Shown here one piece after another: positions 22,662-34,200 of a stretch of 64,000 nucleotides of DNA; the first letter of the stretch is position 1, and each line of letters opens with the position of its first letter. Under the pieces are notes generated by a model. It was given only the letters and a program-made list of their open reading frames with translations, had not been told where the DNA came from and searched no databases. Source of the DNA: Branchiostoma floridae (lineage: Eukaryota > Chordata > Leptocardii > Amphioxiformes > Branchiostomatidae); contig NC_049982.1 in assembly GCF_000003815.2 (NCBI RefSeq), positions 20,151,245 through 20,215,244 on the forward strand, given 5' to 3'. The position numbers and the translations under genes are program-made.

Positions 22662-25214
22662 CGAATTGGCTACAATATGAAGGAGCGAATACCGGTTCAG
22701 TTGCAGCTAGTTCATCTTGGTTGAGATGTGCTGTGAGACAGTAAACATGTTTATACAGAGAAAGTCGTATACCTGACGAGGCGGAAGATCTATCGTCACA
22801 CCTGTCACAGGTACAACACGTAAACCAAGATAGATGGGTGCCGCTACATCAGTCGATCATGTCCAGTATTAGTTTGAGGAGACCGCCTGACCGATCAGTG
22901 CCCGCAGGTAACCCCCAGGGAACCTTCACATTTTCGAGTGACCGACCCCGACCTGGAACCGGAGCCCCACATGCAATGACCTGAAGTAAACCCACGAGAC
23001 GGTGGAAGAAATCATCTCTGTTGGCAATGCCAAGTACTACTAGGGCAATTTAGTCTACTGTCGCCGAGGAGCGATTTTGTATGTGATGCGAAAGCTGGTG
23101 GCAGTTTCCTGTTTTCTTGAAACAACAAAAGCAACATTTCATCTGCTGCTCATTTGAGGAACGTTAACGTTACATCTAAACACGCTGACCAGAAATTCGG
23201 CTAGTCCAATATTCAGCTAATTAGCCACCAGGCTACATTTTTTGTGACACCCCAAAAATGGGGAGCTTTTGATACCATCGAGTTGCAAACTTCTTGAACA
23301 TGGACCATCCTTTTTATAGCTTCTTTCTTGATTTCCTGAAATTTAGATTGTCTATGATAATCATGACTCATGAAGAGAGCTTTTGTTTGAATTTTGACAA
23401 AATCTGATACTCAAATGATTCATTTCAATCCATCTCCATTAAGTTAGATAAGGATCATTACACCTTAATGCACAAGTCATAAGCAATGTAATTTCCATGG
23501 TCACCTGTTGTTGTAAATGGTCGTAAACTTAATGAGCTAGAAGATCAGGGTTACAGGTGACAGGCAGACTATTGTTTTGACTACTGGATCCTGTAATCAC
23601 TAACGGTGTATCTATAATGGCTAGCCTGTGTTCACACTATCTCTCATTAGCTGAGGTTAATGACCCTTCTAGGGCGGCAACTGTAGGGCTGGTAGGTAGG
23701 AGCACAATCTTAGCCAGGCTACTATAATGGCCAGTGCTGATATGGCAGATAGAGTCCTCTGAACCAGTCATTTCCCAAAGGCATCCTTAAATTAAGCTTA
23801 AGTTATCTGACCGAAGTAAACCCAGGAGCGATAGGCTAAATCTGTCTACTTCAGGTTTACCATTCTGCACACTTCACTGAGCAATGTGGGCACTGAAAAT
23901 TTGACCTCCCTATTTTGAGATAACATATTACAGTACTTATTTTGAGTAAGCCTACTGATCTCAGTCCAGCTGGCTGGTAGGTGGGTCAGGTAGATACTGC
24001 CCTTGCCTGTTTTTTTTGGCAACACCTCACGAGCAGAGCTTTTTCAACTGTTACTGTATTACGCTCAACAAAGGTCAGGAAAGTATATGAGTAAGTGAGA
24101 TCCCATAATATGAGATTCAAACTCTTTTAGAAATCTTTAATACTTATGATCACACCACAAATGCATCTTACATAAAGCTAGAGAAGACAGGGCTTAATTG
24201 TGCAAGTACATACATTCATAAACATGTATATTCAGATTATTTTCTTGACATGTCAATAATGACAGACATGAATACAATATTAGACAAACTTTAGAAAGAA
24301 CACTATTGGTACATATGTTTTACTTACAATTTGTAAGGGGGTTACTCAGAACCCATGGAATACATATATTGAAAACTGGAATCATTTCATTACATATCAA
24401 ATCCATGTCTAAGGTGAAGAATTGATTTGCCATTATTCAAAGATTTGTCTGGTTACAAGGACTTGCAGTGATTTTATACTTGTGATGTTCAAGGTAATTG
24501 CTTCACCTCAAAGTCAAACTTTAAACTACCATAAAAATGCCTGTTTTCTTCTGCCAGCCTATCCCCTTGTTTCAAGTGCAAACTTAAAATTACCGCAAAC
24601 ACTCACTTTTCCCTCCAACGTGATATCAAATACCAATAAACTCACATCCATTTACAATATATGAACTTAATTGTAATGGCAAAAAGTGAAGAAAATGTGA
24701 TGCCATATTGATGCACATCATGATAATAATCAACAGCAATAACAAAAATATATGTATACTGAGTATGACACACCACATAATGGAAAAAGGTAAATATACA
24801 TTTCTACACTCTTCTTGCCCTATTGCAAAGAACAACAAAACAATATGCCACAGCCATTACAAGCACATCAAGAGCTATGTAAAGCATACATTGTGTGTTG
24901 TTAATTCATTGTCTAAGTGGAGTGAGATTCACAAAGGATCCATCTTACTATAGACTGTGTCTCAACAATTGTACCCCTCAAGGTTAGGGGATCAGACATC
25001 ACCCTTGTTTCGACCTTCCTGCTCAGGATGGCTTTTGGCATCAAATCTGTATTGATTAGGCAGCAAGGAGGTTAACTTCCAGTTCTAGTGGTAACGGATC
25101 GAGAAAACATGGCATGACAAGTTTTCCTGACCTATTGAGTCTGATTTGAAGCATATTTCCTGTAAGTCCTATGGCTTGACAATGTGTACTTGGGAAGTCG
25201 TTGCTGGTGTCTCA

Positions 25215-28200
25215 CTACGTTCTGGCCTGTGTTTGGGGCTGTGCCTTCACCCTGGTCTTCCTCTCTGTCTCCAGCTGCTTGGCTCGACCCCACACTTCCT
25301 GAGACAGGGTGGTCTGGCCGATACTCAGGGCAAGGAGCCTGCCAAGGAACACACTTTCTCCTCACACTCATGTTTGCATGTTGATAATACTTTTATTCAA
25401 TCCAAGGACCAACAAGACAAATTGGAATGGCCTTACTGAGAAACAACTGGCTCACATTACAATCAAGAACAGGAACTTAAATCCAAGATGTGGTTTATGG
25501 AAAATCAGGGGTGAGAAGAGATGTGCATTTTTGTAACCTACCTTGCCACCACTAGTAGTGAGTGTAGGTCCTCTGCAGTCATGTTCTTAGGGTCGGCACT
25601 GCGCATCTGGACAAAGTCCTCTTCAATCACCTGTCAGGAAACCAACAACAAAAAACATGAACATCCAAAACAAGTTTAGAAAACAATGGACATAGCTTAT
25701 CCCACAGATAAAGGTGAACATACTACCAATACTAAAACAATGCACAAGTATTTCTACTTCTTACCTTTTGTATGTCCTCTGGCAATGTGTATTCCATGAG
25801 CTCTGTCACAGTCAGGTAGGATCGCACCTTGGCCAGGTAATCTCCAGTCAGCGATGCCTGGACACGCTGGAAGGTGTTCTCGAGTTGTTGAGGTGGGGAG
25901 GGGGGCTGGAGGGGCACTTGGCAGTCAGTCTGTGGAAGTAAAATTAGTTATCAGACACTTGGATTTTGACTGAAATGGTAAGCTTTAATAAAAAAAACAG
26001 GATGAACTTTAGAAAAAGACAAGTTGAAGTACAAAATTTGCACCTGTATTCCTGAATGAAAATGAATGGCATTTGAACTATCAAGTTAAGAAAAAAATTG
26101 ATGTTTGTCAGATACATATCACATCATCATTTGGTTTAGACGTAAATTTCAGTGTGTATTGCTGTTACAGGAAGAGTATAGTTACAAGATGAAATAGAAG
26201 AAATAAGACAGAGAGAGAATACAAAAAAAAATTTGAAAATATTCTCCTCACATAAACATACCATGATATAATATTGTTCACCAATAAATCCTACTTCTAC
26301 CACACCTGAATGAGAGACCTGCCCTCTGACAGCAGTAACATTCTCAGGTTACAGGGAAACTCTGTCTTGTGGAAGTCAAAGTCATAGTCCACCTTCTGCC
26401 ACTGCACCGCAGTACCTAAGGCCTGCACATTCAGCACTCCTGCAAACACATCATGCTAAAGTGAAACATGGTGACAAAGACAAAAATACTCAAAAAGTTG
26501 TTTAACTACATAAAGATCAAAGATTAAACATGTAATTACATGTAAAAAAGCCTTTTAAAATTTCGGTAATGCTCTAATCTTAAATGCGGACAAATGTGAA
26601 AAAATGTAATGTTGTACAATATTTTGTACTCATGCATACATAGATACTTGACTCAACACTGTTCTACCACTCCATTGGTAGCATGACACAAAACACCTGT
26701 GTACTCACCTGTCGTTTGTAGCTGTCCAGGTTCCAGCTGTGTTTCATCCAGTACCAGCAGTGTTCTCTCACTCAGCTGTAGTACCCCACTCAACAGCCTG
26801 TTAGCTGTGTAGTCTTTCTTGGGAATTATCCTCAGGGAGTTCATATTGGCCAGGGTTAACGGTAGGAAATGAGACTGGGGAAGACAATAATGTGGATAAT
26901 GCAGTTTTACTTGTGAGGCACAATGAAATATAGGTGATATTTTCTACTTCCCTTGTGTTGAATAAAAGTATCAGAGGGAATATTCTATGCACAAGTACAA
27001 ACTATATGTAGACTTGTGTTTGGGCACAATATTCAAGCTTTAAGGCATCAGTTTATAGACATGGAAACAATTGTAGTTGCAACTCATAATTTTTGTTTGT
27101 TTGTTCAGACCCATGTAAGGCCTAGGTAGTGGCACATAGGGCAGTAAGTTTCCCTGCTGTTTCAGTAGCAGGGTATATTTTTTAAAGGGAGTGGCTACTG
27201 GCCCTTCCCTTAACTGGCACCTCCTCCAACAAAGGACTACCATTCTGCGTCCCTTCCAACAGGCAGGGTCGGCCCAAATAAAGTCTTTCCCATAAATGAT
27301 TCGGGTCTCCCAGTTAAAACTTATTGGAACCAGGAGCTCAATGGACCCTTCCAGCCGAACGCCATATCGAACAAATAGAACCCCCTATTCTATTTCGAAT
27401 ACTCGGTCAAAAACAGCCCTAGTGGGACAGGAATGGGCAAAGAAAAATGCTATGCCTTTTTTGTTGATGACTATACCGACAGAGTATTGTTGTTTTGGGA
27501 AGGGTAGGCGCTACACAGCATTTCTTTCTTCCTGGACAGAATGCACATTTAAAGCAATGTTCGCAGAAGAGACGGGACTCCGCACAAGCGGACTTTGTAG
27601 TGGTGTCTTATATTTGACACGTGGTACAAGCTCCCTCTCTGCAAGTGACCGAGCTACTTTCTTCTTAATTTGGTTTTTCTCCTGAGCATGTATGCACATG
27701 CCATGTATGCAACAAACGCGGTAGACAACCTGTCACATATATACCTACCCAGCTTTACACCTGCATCGACCGCATGTCAGAAACTGGGCACTCCTGCCCA
27801 CTAACAAGGTAATATTATGGAGCGCCTCCCGCTTGCGCTTTGACTGAAATTATATCGCCCTTACCACAACTATATACGTCCCCTCCTAAAATGACTGTAC
27901 CCAGTGGATGTAGCCTTCCACAAAGAATGCATAGCATTTTTCTGTCGCCCGTTCTGAGAGGATTTTAAGGCCCCAAAAGCTAAACCGAAGTCAGTCAGTA
28001 TCCTCAGCCTAATAGCGGCGGCGGCCATGTTTTTGCAACTCGCGCCGTTTTGACAGAGGTTTGAAATAGAACCCGACATCGAACAAGGGCCGGGGCTTTT
28101 GGCGTTCGGCTGGAAGGGTCCATTGTGAGGCTGCCACCAGTTGAGCTGTAGGGACATCATTTGGAACTGCTATATTGTGTTCAAAATTTTATTTTCAGAT

Positions 28201-31200
28201 GCCCGTGTCTTTCTCTGACTTTCAAAATGCCCCATGATCATTAAGTTTTAAATAATAGCTCTCAGTTTGTGTGACTTTTCCTCACTACAACCCATGACAA
28301 AACTTGCTACACTCCTACCTTTGTAGTTAATTCTTGCAGTAGTCTGTAGAGTAGTTGGGGATAGCTGGTCTCTCCTGGGCAGCCACTAATGTTCAGGGAG
28401 AACTTGCCCAGAGCCACCACATCTCTCCTGCCATAGCTAACAAACAAAAAAGGTATTGTAAAAAATAGAGTACACAAGAGGATGAACTCAACAAAGTTAA
28501 ACTTTAACCTGAAAACATTTAACCTGAACTACCTTATTTGTTACTTACAAAATCTATTGAAGGGATGTTATGCAGCAATTCAACATAAAACTTAGTATAA
28601 TTTAATACTCAGTGACCAACACGAATTTAGTCGACAACTGTGAAAGAATTGACCACGAAGACTGTAACATGACTTACACAGATGAAATAAGATGGAGTAG
28701 GAGATATTCTGCAGCAAGGCTGTCTCCAAGTAGAGCTTCAGTCAACAGTGAACACAGCTGTTGTCTTATCTGTGGAACCTCAGACGTCAGCGTTGTTATA
28801 CCTGAAGTACAACAGACAGATACAACAACAGTGTACCAATGTGCTGCGATTCACAAGACAATCACCAGGTTTGGCAAAAGGGACAAATGTTCAGACCACC
28901 CTTCCAAGATTCAGAAAAGCAATGAAGAAAAATTACAGAGGTCATCCTTCCACCAGAGAAGGAACAAGATGTTTGACTGTCTGTAGTTTAAAAAATCTGA
29001 ATGTCCCCATCAAGAGGATCATGCGTTACAGCAGCTCCACCTAGCAACATTTGTGACACTTACAGCATGGCTGTCTTTGTCCACTCAGCCCAACATCTCA
29101 ATGAATATCACATTTGATACAGCATACAAACATTGTGAAATAAACTACTGCAATGACTTCTGCACAGTTTCTAGCCTACTAACCAGACACGGCTGTTGGT
29201 GTGGTGAGGTCTACAGGTAGCCCTGGGTTGGTATGGACCAACTTGTTCGTCAGGATGGCGTGGAGTCTGGGCACGAGGGAGGGGGGCGGACTGTGGGCGG
29301 CCTGTTCCTCAATATCCATCATGTCTCCTCCGTCCTCATAGGCCGATGTCGCTGTCCTTAGAAATAAACAAGAAAACAATGAATTGTAAATAGAAACAAT
29401 TCAATAATGTGTCATATGGCAGACAAGTATTCAGAGTGCCTCTGATAAGATAGATACTTACTCCCCGGCTGCAGTATTGAATGTTGCCAATGCAGGGTCG
29501 ATTGACAGCACACCCACAAACTCTATAACATCATTCAACTTCAGACTGTCGCTGCTTTGATATACCTACAATAGAAACAAAACAACAAGTTTATTGGATG
29601 CAAAAACGAAAAAGACAACAAGACAAATATTAACAATCTTACTAAAATAAACTTCATTTCTAATGGGTTTATAAAGCTTTTCCAGATGACACAGAAAACA
29701 AGAACTTCTTCACTCATCATTTTCCCTTTTTTTCATTCCATGTCTAATCTGTTGAACAACATTAATACCTCACAATTATCTAGTCCTAATTTCCACCATG
29801 TTTTTGTGAACTGTAGGTGTACCTTTACCTTTACAAGGCAAGCTGGACCTGTTTCCCCTGGAAGTGGGAAGTTCAAGTCTGGAATAGGGCTGGGCAAAGC
29901 ACCTATGACAACAAAGGATAAAAAAAAGGGTTTTAGACCTTTGTCCTCTCAAAAACACAGAACAGTTATATAACATTTCATCTTAATTCTGTCTACTGCG
30001 AATTCAGTTATGTGCATTGCTTTTTTTTGTCCCTGGCAAAACAATACTTGGTGTACATTAGCAGCTATGGGTGTAACCATTCTTACCTGCTTCATCTTCT
30101 GTCCTTGTCCGTTTTGCCTCTGTGCTTTCAGGTTCAGGAGTGTTTGAAACTTCCCTGCTGCAGTTCTGACCCTCACTGGTAGGGGCATTGTTACCGGGCA
30201 GAGGAGTCTGATCTTCTTCCTTGAAATTAAGGCAATACCAAAGACTTCTCAGTACAATTGAGTAGATGTGCTATTGCTTTCTCATTAAATGCTTTGTAAA
30301 TGCACCCAATATCAGCTAAGTTGCCTAGGTTTGCCATGTATTGTACTGTCTGCAATTTCAATCAATCTAAGTCTAAATCTAAATCTAAAATGACAATGTA
30401 GATTTCAAACATCTTCGCTACTTTAGATAAAGCATCAGATAATGCTACAGCTTTATCTTACTATGTCTGGTATCAAGAATAAATCAAAAAGACAAACAAC
30501 ACACTTACATGTATGTGCACACACATAAACCCCAATATGCGTATGTACACACATCATGTCATGTGCAAAAACGATGGATAGTCCCACCTCTTCCAGCCCT
30601 CTCTTGTTCCTAACGGGTTGGTAGGATGTAGAAGGCAGGACGCGGGCCTGGCTGGAGTTAGTAAAGCCCTGTTTGACCCAGGGGTTCTCCCCCGGCACAG
30701 GTACACAGTACAGGGTCTGCCGGTCAAGGGTCACATTCTGGGACGACTCCAGGTTGATTTCCTGATGGGGCTGGTAGTTAAGTAAATAATAAACAGATAA
30801 ACATTGCTGCTGGTTCGTCACTTACACATCGACTTTCCAGTTATACATCACTCATTTTTCTAACACATACACTTGAATGCTTTATTACAATAAAGGCAAG
30901 CTTCTAAAATTCTAGACAAGTGTTATGGTAATATTTCAACAATGGTGTCTATGTTACTACTTTAACATTTTGTCCCATTTGTAAAAGAACGTAAATGTAT
31001 AATATGGAAATATGAAGTGAAACTACACCCAACATATATAGAACCATAATGTTCCTAATTTTCCCATGCTAACTTACCAAACATTCTGCAATGTCCTTGT
31101 ATCTTCCACTTCTCAGAGACTAAAGTTCAGGGTGACAAAAAAAAAAGAACTTCAAGTTGCAGATTACAAGAACTTTAATTAACAACCCCTATAACCAAAT

Positions 31201-34200
31201 ATGATGCATTGTATATGAATAAGATAAGTAAACAAATCTCTTCTCCCAGAGCCATATATATAGTGACAAAATTACATACAGCTAGTCATGGTTTTAGTCC
31301 TAATATACTCACATAATCCAAGAAACTAAAAATCATGTAATAAAGAAAAGCTGTTTCAGATACTAATAGTTTCAGATGCAATGCTGTATCGTCTTGTCAA
31401 TAGTATCATACACATATACACCACCGACATAGCAATCTACAAAATATTCTACGTGTAGATCTAATGTTTTTTTAATTCAAAGTGGTTTATTTTTATAATG
31501 ATACGATTTGAAGACTTTATATCCGTACACAAAATAAAACTTGGTGTCAGTGACCTCGTACACCCCCAGATAGAACTCAGGGTCAAACATGTCCTGCACC
31601 ATACAGCGGAACTTCACCAGGCTGTTGGGCTTCAGGTGGTGCAGGGGGGTGTCATTCAGCGACGGGACCTGACAAAAATGCATGCAAGAATCTTAGTCAT
31701 TGTTTGTGTGATTAAAGACCTATTCACCATTTTACATGGGGGTACCGCGCCATCTGGCGAGGTAGCGGGGAATTTCACCACGCACGGTCACATGACTCTC
31801 CTTGACCAATCACAGCAGCCTGGGCTGAGGAGAGCCACCGTCAAGTCGGACATCCTAGTCACTGCCGGCATTTTCCGGGTTTTCTTTCGTTTTTTCGGCG
31901 GGGGTAACCTCATACACCCGGTTCCCAGTACGTTAAGCCCCTAAGTCCAACCTTCACGATGCTAGGCGCCGGTAAGAGGAAGACAAGGCCTCCCGTGCGC
32001 TTCGGCGACTACCAGCTCGATGACCGATACGAATGGCCGGACCACGCTTCACTTCGGGATTGTCCTTCACCGGTTGTCAGTTCTCTCTCTACGCCGATGG
32101 ACGAGCTGGAGGACGAGATCGACCACCAACTAGCTGAGGTATCGAGGAGTATTGAGAGGATCCAGTTAAACGAGGCACGCCTCCGGGAGCACGACCAACA
32201 AACGAAACCCAAGAAAACTCAGCGCAGCCCCCCTCCCCAAACCGGGGACATACGTCAGGACGACGTTCCTCGCAACTCCCGCGTGCGGATGACGTCAGTC
32301 CCACGCGTCTTCTCGCGAGACGCAGACCCACGCACCTTCTCGCGAGAATTCGGTCACGATGGGAGGGGGGCTCCTTGGAAGAATCCCTCTAGGCGTCCAG
32401 CGCATACAGACGAGTACAAGCACAACCGCGGCTACCCGTCCCTAAGAGACATACGTTCCATGAACTATCTCCAGGATCCTTTCACGTCAGCCGAGCGAGC
32501 CCGGGCTCAGCCGAGGCAGCCACCGCCCGGCGACACGTTCGGCTGGGACCTCGACGGCGATAACAGCAGGAGACCCAGGCGGCAGCGGGACTACTCTTCA
32601 CCGTCGGACGATGATGACAAGACTTACCGAGGTAAGCGACGGCTTCGTAGCGGGTTGTCTCGCAAATCTCACGATAAAGTGAAACGTGAGGTCAGTTGGC
32701 CCCATGAATACGTATTTTCGGCGTCATCCAAGCTGGAACACGACCAATTGACATGGGACCAGTTCATGGCTGGCGAACTGGCCATTATCCTCAGTAAAGA
32801 CACCGATCCGCGTGAGAGCCACAACAGAGCCCAGATTCTGCAGGGCATAATGCTGGACATTCCACATTACACATTCAAGGGCATTCGAAACTTCTACCGC
32901 ACCATGTTACGTCGTGCAGAACACGCATTGCTGGACCTCGACTCCCCACATACAGTAGCACTGGTGAGAGATCTTAAGCGTGACTACCTGCGCCGACCGA
33001 CGGACGACGATGACGTCTCGCCCACAGTCAAGGTAAAGGGCAAGGCGAACAACACTGGGGCACCCTGTGCAGGTTACCAGCAGGGGACGTGCACATATGC
33101 ATCTGACCACCTTGGCCCATCTGGCACCAACGCGAAGCACGTGTGCAAGTACTGCCACAAGTTTCGACCCGATGTTCCTCTGCAACACACACCTCAAGAT
33201 TGCCCCTACGCCGACAAAGCTGAACGTGACGCCTACGCGGCAGCGAGGGCATGACTAGCTTACGGGTCGTTTACTACAGACTTGAACGCTGAGGTATGTG
33301 ATGCAGTCAGACGTTCTTCACTTTGACAATCACTCTAGCTTTACTTCTAGTCCCCAATCAGAATTCGGCAATGATTCCAGCCTTACATCATGTTCCCAAT
33401 CAGACTTAAGCCTTAGAACTGGCCCTTTTCTAGAACACACTACTCTCATGGAGACTCAAGGTCAGGAGCCCGTCACACCCGTCATGAACGTGCAGCAGAG
33501 CGGGGAGGCCACGGAGCGCAGCAAGGCAACGCTGGCAACGTCCCCAGACAGACCACACCCTGCATCTTCAGTCGGCACACCAGTAATGCCACCGCGGAGT
33601 CTCGGCATTCATGCCCCGCACATACCGGACTGCGCATACAGCCAACACGACTTCCTGGCATCTGTTCGTGCTCAGGCCCGCACTTCTCGGCAGCTGGTTC
33701 AGTCGGTCTCGTCACAGCGGACGTTCGGTCAGAAAATACCGTCACGACTGTTGATGTGCCTTCGCCTCTACCGCTTCCTCCTCGCTCTGCCTTTGAACTT
33801 CATGAGCTAGTGTACGACTCCAGGACACTCAACTTCCAGGGTCTAAGTCTCCCCGTCAGCTCCAACTTGAAGATACCAGTGTGGAGGGCAGCCTTGTCCC
33901 AGTACCAGCCACGCTGCGACATCACCGGGACGACCACTTTCCCTGCCACCCACAGAGAACTCTTGCTCACCAACTCATACTCTCATCTCCTTCTTGGCGC
34001 ACCTCACTCCGTTCGGCCTGGCCTTTGACATCCAGAAATGTACAGACTCTGGACTAGCATTAAAGATGTCATGCACCAAGCTGTCTCTCAGTGATCATGA
34101 GTTGGTGTAATTATGGGGGTACCGCGCCATCTGGCGAGGTAGCGGGGAATTTCACCACGCACGGTCACATGACTCTCCTTGACCAATCACAGCAGCCTGG

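Larger units (their letters stand above)
14391..22838. repeat. Seven diverged copies of a 50-bp box scattered over 8.4 kb
   Basis: A box close to GATGAAAGG(N)TACCTGTCAC followed by AGGTACAACACGTACACC and AAGATGGATG is seen at about 17531, 18459, 20585, 22082 and 22796 on plus, and at about 14391-14440 and 16527-16577 on minus. Copies differ by 20-40% by eye. No coding frame or splice context goes with them. Their density suggests debris of an old dispersed family or tandem array broken up by rearrangement. Confidence 0.6.
17471..25214. other. Gene-poor spacer ending in the MCMBP 3' region
   Basis: No exon chain or conserved protein was recognised. The stretch contains several copies of the 50-bp box, a 0.3-kb MITE (19407-19701) and a 106-bp MITE (22556-22661). 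From about 24.1 kb it is AT-rich and plausibly holds the MCMBP 3' UTR, since the gene reads leftwards and stops at 25215. No strong AATAAA was identified on the minus strand close to the stop. Confidence 0.55.

Noticed and set aside
25146-25439. 97-codon plus-strand frame over the MCMBP last exon
   Set aside because: It is the antisense of the conserved MCMBP C-terminal exon, which explains the open frame.
28612-28986. 124-codon plus-strand frame
   Set aside because: It overlaps the conserved MCMBP exon 28801-28678 on the other strand and has no family resemblance.
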